From Shinisaurus crocodilurus (lineage: Eukaryota; Chordata; Lepidosauria; Squamata; Shinisauridae): 64,000 nucleotides of DNA. The translations under genes and the position numbers were made by a program. The notes under the pieces were generated by a model that ran no database searches, was not told the DNA's origin, and saw only the letters and a program-made list of their open reading frames with translations. Where the stretch lies: the NCBI GenBank assembly GCA_021292165.1, contig CM037877.1, positions 309,322,834 through 309,386,833 on the forward strand, read 5' to 3'. Of this stretch, positions 11,327 through 22,599 are shown piece by piece. The number at the start of each line of letters is the position of its first letter. The stretch's first letter is position 1.

Positions 11327-11803
11327 GGCGATCACTCGTGACCGAGTAAGACTGTCTTCCGGGATAAAAGGAGGAAATTCTAAAGAAGATTGTGTAGACT
11401 CTAGCGATGGGGTCCGTAAGTGACTGTGGAGGCCAATTCTAGATCCACACAGCTTCCCACAGTGAGGACACAGGTTACCAGATAGAAGATGGTCCTGTAA
11501 AGGATTCATTTGATGTGCTTTTCGCTTAGCACGTTTCTCCCTTTCACCTTGCACTCGGGCTTCTTCAAAGTCCATGGAAAACTTTGTGAAAGGCCAACCT
11601 CCATTTAGATCGTTCATGGGCCAGAGCTTCCCAGTTTTCGATGTTTATTTTGCATTTTTTTAGATTTAGCCTTATGAACATCTTTAAACCTCTTATATTG
11701 ACCACCGATATTCCGCTTTCCATCCTTGAGTTGGGAGTAGAGTAACTGCTTTGGGAGACGGCAGTCAGGCATTCGAACAACATGACCGGTCCACTGAAGT
11801 TGG
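11296..11803 (-). mobile_element. Zinc-finger LINE fragment (copy 3)
   Basis: The minus strand encodes parts of the same protein as 49040-49873: LAHERSKWRLAFHKV, VQGEREKRAKRKAHQMNP and LCPHCGKLCGSRIGLHSHLR. It ends in a (GAT)n tail, read on this strand as CATCAT at 11300-11325. A frameshift splits the reading frame near 11570-11620. The right end stops at a palindromic hAT MITE. The clade is uncertain (Vingi/Ingi-like or another C-terminal-finger LINE). Confidence 0.7.
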
Positions 11804-11938
11804 CAGTGTTCTCCAACCTTGGGTCCCCAGATGTTTTTGGCCTACAACTCCCAGCATGCCCCAGCCAGCTACGCTGGCTGGGGCATGCTGGCAGTTGTAG
11901 GCCAAAAACATCTGGGGACCCAAGGTTGGAGAACACTG
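11804..11938. mobile_element. Palindromic hAT MITE (family A)
   Basis: A 135-bp almost perfect inverted repeat begins CAGTGTTCTCCAACC and ends with its reverse complement. The arms meet at AGCTACGCTGGCT. One arm has GGCAGTTG instead of GGGAGTTG. The 8 bases on either side do not match, so no target duplication is visible. It lies at the broken end of a LINE fragment. Confidence 0.85.
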
Positions 11939-12266
11939 CTCCAAAGAGTCTGTCCCTCCTCACTGAGGAAACAGCAGTCATCTCGAACACCTTTGGGATT
12001 AAGAGTTTCACAGCATTCTGCTGTGAAAAGTGGAGCAGTCCCAGCTCTGGCTTCCAGTTTGAAGCCCCTCTCTGTGGCAGGATGCTGCTCAGAAAGTCAG
12101 AAACTTGCTACAAGACTGGCTTTCAGGGCGGCGCGGGGAACAACTGTCCAAAGGCCACCCTGAAGAGTGTCCACGAACAGACCCTTTGGGTCCTGCTCTT
12201 ACAATCTGAATAACATGCAATTTCCAGAGTGGTAGCCACGTTTGTCAGCTGCATCAAAAAAAAAAC

Positions 12267-12435
12267 AGGTGGCGTAAGGAGGGTATGGACGGACCGGGAG
12301 AAGTCGTCCGCTCGGCCATGAAACCACTGGGTGACTTGAGTCACTGCCTTCAGCCTAACCTACTCCACAGGTTGTGTGAAACGGGGAGAGAGGAGTAGTC
12401 CGCTTGGGTTCCTTGCAGAAAAAGCGGGTACTAAT
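12267..12435 (+). mobile_element. Sauria SINE, heavily deleted
   Basis: Short blocks in the right order (GTGGCGTA, CGCTCGGCCATGAA, ACTGGGTGACTT, CAGCCTAACCTACTCCACAG, CCTTGCAGAAAAAGCGGGTA) match the Sauria SINE, with many small deletions between them. Confidence 0.65.
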
Positions 12436-12553
12436 TACACACGATTTGACACCATTATAAAGCTTCTGCCCTGATTTTTTTTTTCTTCTTTAATCTCTAA
12501 CATGCCACAATACCCTTTATTTATTTATTTATTTATTTTACCTTTAACTGTAA

Positions 12554-12778
12554 AGCCAGTGTGGCGTAGTGGTGAGAGTGTTGGACTGGGACTCGGGAGA
12601 TCCGGGTTCTAGTCCCCGCTCGGCCATGAAGCTCACTGGGTGACTTTGGGCCAGTCACTGACTCTCAGCCAAACCTACCTCACAGGGTTGTTGTGAGGAT
12701 AAGATGGAGAGGAGGAGGATTATGTAAGCCGCCTTGTGTTCCTTTCAGGAAAAAAGGCGGGGTATAAATATATATATT
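12554..12778 (+). mobile_element. Sauria SINE, near complete
   Basis: GCCAGTGTGGCGTAG head, GGTTCTAGTCCCC B box, 'gggtgactttgggccagtca' core and GGCGGGGTATAAAT tail. It runs directly into the TTTA tail of a minus-strand L2 copy. Confidence 0.85.
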
Positions 12779-12784
12779 TATTTA

Positions 12785-13180
12785 TTTATTTCCTTATATT
12801 TATTAATCGCCTCATCTGGCCGGTCACCCGGCCACCCTGGGCGATGTACAATTAAAATGATACAATAAAACAATACAATAAAATATGATAATTAAAACAG
12901 TATTAAAAAAATTCTTTTAAAATCCTAACCCAGCCCATATTCCCGCCTGAACAGCCATGTTTTTAATGCACGGCGGAAGCTCATCACGGAGGGGGCATGG
13001 CGAGGGTCACTAGGGAGGGAGTTCCATAATGTGGGGGCCGCCACAGAGAAGGCCCTCTTCCTAGTCCCCACCAACCTGGCTGCTCTGGCTGATGGGATAA
13101 GGAGAAGGTCGTCCGTGGCAGATCTTGTTGAGCGGCCTACTTGATGTTGCTGGAGGCGCTCCCTGAGATAAGCGGGATAA
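12785..13180 (-). mobile_element. L2 LINE 3' fragment (young family)
   Basis: The 3' UTR phrase 'ctgggcgatgtacaatt' and the region encoding the MSFRRALKTWLFR end of ORF2 match the full copies at 40.3 and 57.6 kb. The copy is truncated about 400 bp from its 3' end. Confidence 0.85.
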
Positions 13181-14960
13181 TGAATTAATAAATAATAAAC
13201 TGTACGTTTTACAAAAACAACAAGGGTAAAAACACATCCACTGTGCCTGGCTGGGAAAAGTCCTGCTGACCCGCTCCGCTGGCTCCGCCTGACGGGCAGG
13301 TCTTGTGCACCAAGGTCTATGCGCCGCTCTGCTCACGGGGCAGAGGTCAAGGGCAGGACCAGCTGGGTTGCACATACATCATGTGTTGCCGGTACATGTG
13401 CCTTGCTGGGAAAGATATGAACCTTGCCAGCCCATAGGACTAGGAACAGCTTGGGGTGGATTCTGACTCGGGAGGGAGGAGGAGGAGGAAGGTTACAGGA
13501 TGAATCCAGCCGCTGAGCTTCTTCACTCTCTCTCTCTCCCTCTCTGCCTTTTCCTAAGCATGGGGCCACGGGAGGGGGGAAAAAACACAACCCCATCAAT
13601 ACTAGCCCTGAAATCCCGGGGAATGAATGAACCGGAGGCATTCAAGCTCAGCCCCTGCTCCAAATCTAGATGCCCGAGTGTTCCCGCTGCCATCAGACAC
13701 TTCCTGAGAAGAGCAGATCTGGATGACTCAGGATGGGTGAGAGGGAAGGGGGTTGATTTATGTGCAAGGGTCGTGGGGTTAAAGGTCAGGGAGAGAAAGA
13801 GGGCGAGGGACCAAATGGAAAAGACACTTCGCGCCTTATTAAATATTTACCAACCGAGGAGGGGGATGAGAGGGAGAGACAGAGAGGCCCAGGTGGCCAC
13901 TGCATTGATCTCAGCCACTGGGCAGCCCAGAGGTGATGCAAGCACAGATGACCTGCAAGTCCAGCCCTGTTGGGTGGGTTAAGGTTGCCACCTTACCAAG
14001 AAAAACACACACACACACATTCCTGGTGTGCGGGTGTTTTGCTTGGGGGGTTTCTCTGCTTTCAGGCCAATTGCCGGAAGAGCACGGGGGGGGGGGGGGA
14101 ACGACCTGCCCCACACCGCACCGGTTTGCTGTGATTGGTACCCTGCCTTTCTTTCCGCCAAGAAAACAGCGCTCGCGGCAGCGAACAATCATAGGAACTA
14201 AAAGAATAAAAATAAAAACTTGGTTAAAGCCGTCAGAAAACACACCCATTAAAAACACCGCACGCAAAGCGATGGGATAAAAACAGCGCACCCAGCCCAG
14301 GCCTTCATCCCTCGGCCCGCCCAAAACCACCGGACTTGCACCCCCAGGTCCCGGGGACGTCTGACGGCATGAGCTCTCAGCCGCTGGCTACAGTCGCTCA
14401 GTGGTGCGATGGTCCACCTTGAAATGCAGGCGCTCATCATGACAGCCGCGTCCCCAAGGAAAGTCCAAAAACTCAGGCAGCTGTATTGAGCCATAGCAAG
14501 AAACCAATTCCAGCAGTTTTCATCTCCACCAGGAGCAGGCCTTTTGTAAAGCTAATGGGTCTTTTTTACCCATTCAAGACCAAGCCACCCCAAGCGGGAT
14601 CCTCCAGCATCCAGAGGACAAATTACAACTGTGTTTGACCTGTTGCAGCACAGAAGCAACAAGCAAACTAAGACAGGTAAACCAGGAGATCCAAGGAGGA
14701 AATGACACGTTATGTGCAACACTCTTGTTTCCTCTTGTTCCCTGAATATTAAAATATTCAGGGAACAGACTCAGACTCTCAACACTCGGCACACAGCAGC
14801 CCGTTATGAAATCCAGTGCCGGGATCAGGCAGCCCTGAGCCAGCCAAAGAGGGGCGGCAGCAATATTAAGCGCACGTTCAATGCACATCAGGTGAGACTA
14901 AGAAAAAGCAGGTGTGTGAAAAGTCAGGCAGGACGACACTTGTCGCTGCACCAGTCCTCC
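13180..14960. other. Non-coding tract with one unassigned repeat
   Basis: No supported gene. It contains a short (AC)n near 13999-14018, a poly-G run near 14087-14099, and a block at 14422-14488 that recurs at 37142-37215. Confidence 0.4.
14422..14488. repeat. Unclassified dispersed repeat (pair with 37142-37215)
   Basis: AATGCAGGCGCTCATCATGA followed by CCCCAAGGAAAGTCCAAAAA and CTCAGGCAGCT matches the later locus almost base for base. I do not recognise the family. Confidence 0.5.
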
Positions 14961-14961
14961 A

Positions 14962-15108
14962 GCATGGCTGGCTGGGGGGGGGGGTGCTGGGAGTTGTAGC
15001 CCAACACATCTGGAGGGCACCGGGATGGGGAAAGTGCTGGGTGTGGATGCTGGGGGTTGTAGTCCCAACATATCTGGAGGGCGTCTGGTTGAGGAAGGTG
15101 GCCCAGAC
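14962..15108. mobile_element. Two tandem MITE right arms
   Basis: Two successive units each read tgctgggRgttgtag, then YccaacaYatctggaggg, then a 'ggttgaggaagg'-like end. They look like right halves of a 9498-type palindrome lying head to tail, just before a complete family A palindrome. Confidence 0.5.
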
Positions 15109-15243
15109 CAGTGTTCTCCAACCTTGGGTCCCCAGATGTTTTTGGCCTACAACTCCCAGCATGCCCCAGCCAGCTACGCTGGCTGGGGCATGCTGGGAGT
15201 TGTAGGCCAAAAACATCTGGGGACCCAAGGTTGGAGAACACTG
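15109..15243. mobile_element. Palindromic hAT MITE (family A) with exact 8-bp target duplication
   Basis: The 135-bp element is a near-perfect hairpin from CAGTGTTCTCCAACC to its reverse complement. It is flanked by GCCCAGAC at 15101-15108 and GCCCAGAC at 15244-15251. An 8-bp duplication and CAGTG ends are diagnostic of hAT transposase activity. Each arm carries CCTACAACTCCCAGCATGCC. Confidence 0.95.
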
Positions 15244-15499
15244 GCCCAGACCGTGAGCAAAGGCCATCCGCCAAGTTCATCCCGGAGACATCTGTTCAGA
15301 TGAAACGCCTGCACACCTTCCCGCTCTCTGCCCACAGCAGCCTAAGTTCCACCCAAAAGCAGAAACTAAACCAAGGTCCTCCTATGTAGGAATAAAAAGC
15401 CCTTCCCGGTCCCCGAGATCCACAACAGAAGCAACAGAACTAAAGCCAGACGCTATCTTTCATCAGTTATCCAACTGATAACTGCCCCCGTGGCTCTCG

Positions 15500-15595
15500 T
15501 TCCGCGGCAGTGGCATCTGTTTGGCCACGGTGTGAACAGAATGCTGGACCACAGAGGCCTTTGGTCAGATCCAGAACGGCTCTTGTTATGCTCAC
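15500..15595 (+). mobile_element. Old CR1-type LINE 3' end, degenerate
   Basis: GGTGTGAACAGAATGCTGGA followed by a 'ggctcttgttatgctca' end matches the old CR1-type 3' UTR at 9001-9349. Confidence 0.5.
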
Positions 15596-15768
15596 ATCAC
15601 TGCAACCAGGACCTCAGACAGCCAAAGTAAGACCCAGAAACCGATCCCAGGTGCTTTCTAACCAAAGCACCTCCACAACGCAAGCCCTCCGGGATTTTCA
15701 TACAGCAGTGGCTCAACCTATCTGCTTTGAAGCACGGAAACTTTCTAGGATCGATGCGCTGAGAGAAA

Positions 15769-16295
15769 TCATAGAATCATAGAATCATAGAAAAGTAGAG
15801 TTGGAAGGGGCCTACAAGGCCATCGAGTCCAACCCCCTGCTCAATGCAGGAATCCAGGTCAAAGCATCCCTGACAGATGTCTGTCCAGCCGCACCTTGAA
15901 TGCCTCCAGACTGGGAGAGCCCACCACCTCCCTAGGTAGTTGATTCCATTGTCTTATTGCTCTGACAGTCAGGAAATTTTTCTTTGCCTTTTCTTTGTCT
16001 TCTGTTATCAATTTGCCATCCTCATTGCGTAGTTGAACCACCATTTCTTTCCTCTGTCTTTTACTGTGCATGTATTTGAAGAAAGCTTTCTTGTTTTTAG
16101 CATCCCTCGCTAACCTCAGCTCATTCTCAGCTTTAGCCTTCCTGACACTATTCCTGCAGTTCTGTGCTACCTGCCTGTACTCTTCCCTTGTAGCCTGTCC
16201 TTCCTTCCACTTCCTTTATGTGTCCTTTTTTGTTTTCAGGTCATCTTTGAGTTTATTGTGAAGCCACATTGGCTTCTTCTGTTGCCCTTTAGCAA
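15769..16295 (-). mobile_element. CR1 LINE with large internal deletion
   Basis: Read on the minus strand, it begins in the pre-RT region equivalent to about 7012-7310 (FLFLKYMHSK-type sequence) and jumps near 15982 straight to the C-terminal [17 protein letters not shown] equivalent to about 8805. About 1.5 kb, including the entire RT core, is missing. The 3' end with ATCATAGA repeats is intact at 15769. Confidence 0.85.
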
Positions 16296-16509
16296 GCAAT
16301 GGTGGAACTAGATGATCCATCAGCCAACGCCCAGTTCTAACATTGTGTTTGCCAGGAAAAACCCGGGAATGCAGGCGGTGGGGCCACGGGAGGGTTGCTG
16401 GGAGAGACAGGTGCTTAACCCCTTCTGTGCCTGCTTATTCTCCCCACCTGGAAATGCCAGCCATGCTAGTTTCCACCCAGCCACGCTCAATTCCAATTCA
16501 CACTGTAGA

Positions 16510-16735
16510 GCCAGTGTGGCGTAGTGGTTTGAGTGTTGAACTGGGACTGGGGAGGCGAAGTTCACTGGGTGACTTTGGGCCAGTCACTGACTCTCAGCCT
16601 AACCTACCTCACAGGGTTGTTGTGAGGATAAAATGGAGAGGAGGAGGAGAAGGATCATGTATATGCCGCCTTGGGCTCCTTGGAGGAAAAAAAGGTGGGG
16701 TATCAATGAAACAAACAAACAAATACATACATTTA
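16510..16735 (+). mobile_element. Sauria SINE, B-box region deleted
   Basis: GCCAGTGTGGCGTAG head and 'gggtgactttgggccagtca' core are intact. About 40 bases between GGACTGGGGA and GTTCACTGGG, including the B box, are lost. The tail reads AAGGTGGGGTATCAATGAAA. Confidence 0.8.
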
Positions 16736-16817
16736 TTTGTTATCTGAACCGCAGCATCCCAAATTGCTTTGCCTCAGATACGCATTGCAACAAGCTGACG
16801 TTACTCGCAGAGATAGA

Positions 16818-16936
16818 CAACCTGGTGACCTCCAGGGATTTCGGGCTACAACTCCCACAATCCCTGAGCACTGGCCATGCTAGGGCTGATGGGAGTTGTA
16901 GTCCAACACAACTGGAGGGCACCAGGTTGCCTACCA
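16818..16936. mobile_element. Palindromic MITE, diverged
   Basis: GACAACCTGGTGACCTCCAG at the left pairs with CTGGAGGGCACCAGGTTGCC at the right. Both arms carry the CTACAACTCCCA / GGGAGTTGTAGTCC motif around a short centre. It is an older relative of the 9498 type. Confidence 0.6.
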
Positions 16937-17486
16937 AACTGTGGAGGCGGCAAGACTGGCAGTCCGTCCCTGTCCTTCTGTCTGCGGGGGGGGGGGGGGG
17001 AAGCCACCCCCCCTTCTGCTAGGCAGCGCCATTCCCTTATCTGCCTTTTCCATCTCCTTATCTCCCCCAAGCATGTCAAACAGCCCAGCTTCTCTCCCCC
17101 TTGAATAAACAAGACAGAAATCCACCATGTCCATTTCCTAATTCCAAAGGGCATTATTTCCTACCAGGAATTTTAGAGGAAGGCAAAAGGAGTGTCTGGG
17201 AATTGTCACCTTTTTTTGCTTGACCGCCTTCAGAAGACACTTTGCACTCGAAGCACCCATCATCCTGACATGGGAGAGGCAGATCCTGCAACTTTCCTCT
17301 GTGATCTGCTGAGATTGACTGAAGCCAACCAGGAACTGCCGTGTAAGCGTGGCAGAATCAAGTCCTCGACTGAAACAGGGTTACCCGCCGGAGTAAAGAT
17401 GGTGCGGCAACAGTAAAGCTGGCTAACAGATCTTTCGCTATAAGATATCTTAGGAACAGAGGGTTGCATCCCATGTTAGTCTAACT

Positions 17487-17621
17487 CAGTGTTCTCCAAC
17501 CTTGGGTCCCCAGATGTTTTTGGCCTACAACTCCCAGCATGCCCCAGCCAGCTACGCTGGCTGGGGCATGCTGGGAGTTGTAGGCCAAAAACATCTGGGG
17601 ACCCAAGGTTGGAGAACACTG
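17487..17621. mobile_element. Palindromic hAT MITE (family A) with exact 8-bp target duplication
   Basis: This 135-bp near-perfect hairpin has the same ends as the copy at 15109. It is flanked by GTCTAACT at 17479-17486 and again at 17622-17629. Confidence 0.95.
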
Positions 17622-17685
17622 GTCTAACTTAAGTCCAATTGCAATGGATCTACTCTAAGAAGGACTAGCATTGGATACCACCCAT

Positions 17686-18147
<462 letters not shown>

Positions 18148-18159
18148 TTAAGTACTGGG

Positions 18160-18940
18160 GAAAGCGCCAACATTATTTCACTAAGTAAGTACTGTAAAGC
18201 ATGATTAAGGAAAGTCTTCACAAAGAACGACTCCTGAAGTTCAAAACCCGGGGCCATGCGTTATGTTCCCTGTAGCCACATAGACACACACACTCCATTG
18301 AAGTATGATTACTGTAAGCAAGAAGAGGTCTCTCAACCCATCATTGGCACAAGAAAAGCAAAGACTCATCGGTTGGCTGGATGTCTGATCTGACGAATGC
18401 TGACATGCGCTAGCCCTGAAAAGATGGACACACCAACATTTGCCGCACCACAACAAGGCCGTATTAACTTTCTCAGGAAAGCTTAAGCAGGTGTACAAAT
18501 CTATTCTGCAGCAATCACCGCGACTTTATAATTTTGCAATTTCCCAGAGTCTTGATATTAAAATAGTTCATTCAAGATGGACAGAATGCACGTGGACATC
18601 TTAAGAGACCAAGAGCTGCTTGAAATGGGATGAATTTCTTTGCATGTAAAGCACTTCCATGTAGGAAGGAGCCAACACGCAGATCAGTGTGTACACACAC
18701 CAATTGTGGCTTCCCAGTGCATCTACACTGCGTGTGCAATGAAGAATGATGATTTTTCTCAATGTTTCCAACATGGAATTGCTTTTGCACATAGAAAACT
18801 TACTGCATTTGAACTGACCTAAATTGGTTTCTTTTCTGGCACCTTTATAGACAACAGCCTACTTCATCAGATACAAGAAGTGGATGGGAAAGGTAGGAAG
18901 CATGCATAAACGGGTTTAGCTACACCGAAGAACATGCTTT
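18160..18940. other. Non-coding tract, nothing recognised
   Basis: No transposon family or exon is recognised; short ORFs on both strands lack conserved features. Confidence 0.35.
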
Positions 18941-18944
18941 AGCA

Positions 18945-19051
18945 CAGTGTTCTCCAACCTTGGGTCCCCAGATGTTTTTGGCCTACAACGCTGGGGCATG
19001 CTGGGAGTCGTAGGCCAAAAACATCTGGGGACCCAAGGTTGGAGAACACTG
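18945..19051. mobile_element. Palindromic hAT MITE (family A), shortened, exact 8-bp target duplication
   Basis: The same ends as other family A copies are present, but one arm has lost about 28 bases around the CTCCCAGCATGCCCCAGCC core. It is flanked by CTTTAGCA at 18937-18944 and 19052-19059. Confidence 0.95.
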
Positions 19052-19059
19052 CTTTAGCA

Positions 19060-20065
19060 AGAACATGCCAAGAACATGTCTGACTCAGCTTAAGGCAGCT
19101 TCCTAGGTTTCTGCGTTCCTAACAAAAGATACCAGGAGTCACACACGCACACACACACACACCTTGATGGTTGAAGCACCACTGCTGATTCTATGTAACA
19201 CGCCTAGGGTCAGAGTGCAAAGGTAACCAAAAATAGATAGCTGAGAGTAGTTCCCGGGGGGGGGGATGGAATCATTTCAAACAGGTCTCCAAGTACACAA
19301 TCATCCCCCTTTGGCAGAACCCCCAGAGATCACCGGACCGATATTGTGCCAAGCGGGGAAGGGAGCCGCCGCTGACCAAACCAGGCCAGAAATCAAGCGG
19401 CTAAATCGGCTTGTTCCCTCGAGCACATTCTCCTTGAGAATGAAGCTTGCCCGGCCCCTCCCTTCTTCTCCACCCCACCGGACCAACAGGGTCTGCAGAA
19501 CAATAATAAAGCAGGCTAAGAAGAGGCCAGGCAGATTCAGGAGTGAATCGGGGAGCCGTTTGGGCTGGGAACTCTGTTCACATCTTACAGTCTCCCCAAA
19601 CAAAAGCAAGACTATGTTTCTCATTCTGTTTCTGGACAAGTGACTGTAGTAGAGGCCCTTGGTTTGGTTCTTTCCCAATTGAAAAGGGACGCACGCAGAA
19701 GCATTATGTAGGCAAGATGGTGGCGGTCTCTGTAAATGCAGGTTGGTCCTAATCACGTATAAAGTGTGCCGGGTGTGTGTGTGTGTGTGTGACTTAAGGA
19801 ACAAAACGGTGTAGCGTCCTGAATACTCTGTCCTCCGATATCACTTTGCCCTCAACCCGGCTCCAATAATGGAACTTAGCCTGCATCGAAGAAAAGTGCC
19901 AAGCGGAAGGGCTGCCAGGAGGTGGGAGATGAGGACTCAGCACCTGTGCACCTCTTTTGCTCTTTAAATCGGATGTCTTTTCCCCTCATACGCACACTTC
20001 ATATCTCTGCCATACATCATTTGGGGCCCTTCCTCTCTTTGCAACTCCAAAGCAGGATTCAGGGC
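19060..20065. other. Non-coding tract, nothing recognised
   Basis: It contains two short CA/GT microsatellites (about 19146-19162 and 19774-19791). No gene or transposon family is recognised. Confidence 0.35.
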
Positions 20066-20165
20066 AACAATATTTATGTATTTTATTGTGTGTACATCGC
20101 CCAGGGTGGCCGGTTGCCGGCCAGATGGGCGATAAATAAATATTAATAATAATAAATAAATAAAT
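20066..20165 (+). mobile_element. L2 LINE 3' terminus
   Basis: GTACATCGCCCAGGGTGGCC, then CCAGATGGGCGATAAATAAA and an AATAAATAAA tail, equals the 3' end of the 40.3-kb L2 copy. Only about 100 bp are present. Confidence 0.8.
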
Positions 20166-20299
20166 AAACAAGGTGCTAGCCCTCATTGTCCCCTGAGTAC
20201 CCTTCCAACTCCTTGTTCTCCACTGGAGGCAGAGATCCGGCAGCACAGAATAGCCAGGAGAGAGGAGCACGTCTTCAGAGAGGGGGGGGGGGGCGCAGC

Positions 20300-20400
20300 C
20301 TAACAGCCCAATCCTGGGCACCTTTACTTGGCTGTGAAGACCCGTTTTGTTCAAAGGGACTTACTCCCAAGCAAGAGCGTGCAGGATCACAGCAGTTAAG
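20300..20400. mobile_element. MITE relic (family C, 'aatcctgggcacc...cttactccca')
   Basis: AGCCCAATCCTGGGCACC, then GGGACTTACTCCCAAGC and a 'gcaggat' end match a family seen also near 10785, 26090, 31875, 46915 and 61086, whose outer ends resemble the family B palindromes. Confidence 0.5.
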
Positions 20401-20499
20401 TTGCAAAAGACGATGTAGCCAAGAAGAGCATTTTTAAAGGAAAAGACCGGGAATGGCAAAGGAGACGGGACAAGCAGCTGCAAGAGCTTTGACAATATA

Positions 20500-20743
20500 C
20501 AGCAATATCTTGGATTGCAAGTAACTTGGTTTGAGAGCGTTTTGCAAGACAAGCAAATTTTTAAATATTTATTTATTTACTTGATATACAAGCGACGTCT
20601 TGCAATACAAGTACTGCAGTACGGCTTAAATTAAAAATCTCTGTACACATTTTTTTGGTGGGGATTTCGTTTTGATATAAGAGTGTTTTGGATTACAAGC
20701 ACGTTTCCGGAACGAATTATGCTCTCAATCCAAGGCATGACTG
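20500..20743. mobile_element. TA-target MITE, Tc1/mariner- or pogo-like (copy 1)
   Basis: The ends CAGCAATATCTTGGATTG and the reverse complement CAGTCATGCCTTGGATTG are imperfect 18-bp inverted repeats. TA precedes the left end. The body matches the second copy at 26352-26625 almost throughout. Confidence 0.75.
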
Positions 20744-21059
20744 CATCACCATAAACTGGGAGCATCTTGCCAAGATGTTGAGCTGTGGGGCAGAAGCCGG
20801 CCGGCCGGGCGGGCATTCTGAGGACCAAGGCAGATTGGGAAGTGACACAAGCCAAAATTCCTACAGGGGGGGGGGAGTGGGGATGGACAACAAATGCAAA
20901 TCAAGGGGTCGCTGGGCGGAGGGGGGCTGAGTCCTTTCCCCTGACCGGAACCACTCCCCCCCCAGACGTTTTTTTCTCCCGGAAGGGTTGCCTCTAGCCT
21001 CACAACCCCACCAGGAGAAAAACATCTGGGGGAGGGTTCAGCATCCCCTTCCCACACTG

Positions 21060-21425
21060 CTCGTTAATTCACCTCCCACCCCCACCCCACGCCCACCCCC
21101 ACACTTTATAGGGGTTCAGCAACCATTCTAACACACCACTGCGTCCTTTTAGCTCCTGTTCAGCCTTCCCCAACCGGGTGCACTCCAGACGAGAGGGAGT
21201 TGCAGTCCAATGCATGGATGGGGAAAGATGGGTACCGTCTATTTAACCAGAGTAAAGGGGGGGGGGAATTCAGCAGCCATTTCCGAATATTGGGAGGAAT
21301 TTAAAGAAGAGGGAACCATCATACGCCCCCGTCCGTTGCAGGGCACTCAAGCAGCAATGGTTTTAAACTGCAGGGAAGGCAGACGTGGGCTAAATATTTT
21401 TCTCTTGCCCAAGATATTCAGAGAA
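21060..21425. other. Non-coding tract, one MITE arm
   Basis: It contains one arm-like relic near 21155-21222 ('ccttccccaacc', GGGAGTTGCAGTCCAA). No gene seen. Confidence 0.35.
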
Positions 21426-21429
21426 AGGT

Positions 21430-21645
21430 AATTAAGAACATCAGAAGAGCCCTGCTGGGTCAGACCCAGGGTCCATCCAGCCCGCCTTCTGTTCTCACAG
21501 TGGCCAACCAGCTGCCCATGGGAAGCCCACAAGCGGGACAGGAGTGCAACAGCACCTTCCCGGCCATGTGTCCCCCAGCAACTGGTGTACATAGGCATAA
21601 CTGTGGGGGTAGAAGCTGTCCTGTGCCAACGTAGGGGGTGAACCA
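21430..21645 (-). mobile_element. Old CR1-type LINE 3' end
   Basis: In reverse complement it gives the 'gctggggacacatgg' and 'cccagcagggctcttctg' phrases and the 'atgttctta' terminus of the old CR1 family. Confidence 0.7.
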
Positions 21646-21735
21646 CTCTGATTCTGTATACGGGAAAACTGGTAAGTTTAAGGAGGTAAGAAGGATGCCC
21701 CATAATTTAATATATCCACTCGGGATAACCGAAAG

Positions 21736-22300
21736 ATACGGAGGAGTGAAAATTGAGAGGGGAAGTTGAGTTAGGAACACACTGGCAGAATATGCACAAT
21801 TCTGGCGACACAGGAGGCTGGAAGGGTGGTGGAATTAATAGGAGCAAAGATAATGAGATTTGGAAGCCGCTATCGCAACACTTGCAAATGGATTTGGGAG
21901 CAGAGATCCAAGTTATATTCGAGAGGCTCCAGGATTTGTGCGGCTGGACTACTCACTAAGGGGCTTGAGACACAAGTGAATATGTTGGAATCATCCTTAA
22001 AAAAGAATCGCAGGCAAGCTCAACACCCCAAAATTAGATTATTGGCTCTTAAAAATGTGATACAACTGGCACCTAGAAAATGGAAATATTGCTCCAGCCC
22101 TAAATATTGGAATAATTGGAGGGGAGATCGAGCTATTGGGGCACTTGGACCAAGAAAAGCCTGCCTACTAGATCATCTGTTAATAGTAAATATTATGAGT
22201 AGAGCAGATGGAGGAGAAGTTGCTCCTGGCAGGTATCGGATACCTGCTTTAGAAGACTGCCACATATGAAGCTGAGGGAAGTTAAGAATAAGGGAGAACA
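21736..22300 (+). other. Unidentified sequence with broken coding character
   Basis: Three partly overlapping plus-strand frames read stretches such as WEQRSKLYSRGSRICAAG and KTWLMKYPKI-like text without a clear family. It could be a decayed LINE ORF1 or a processed insertion. I cannot identify it. Confidence 0.25.
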
Positions 22301-22599
22301 TTAAAGAGCAGTGAACTAGACGGTTGATCCAATCTGGGACTAATTCACACAACTTACTGTGGTGCTAATATAAGAAAGGTGGGTTGGGGTGAGCGAAACA
22401 GATCTATGTGAATGGAGAAAGATTCAGGAGGCCAGGATGTCCCTACTTGAAGATCACCTCAAAGGAAGGCTACTCGTAAAGCCCCTTTTCACCGTGTAAA
22501 GCACCTTGAGAGCTTTTTGGTTTGAAAAGTGGCACCTAAATATTCCAAATGAATAAATACAGCGGTGGAGGGCATGTCCTGCTGAGCAATTAATGGGGC

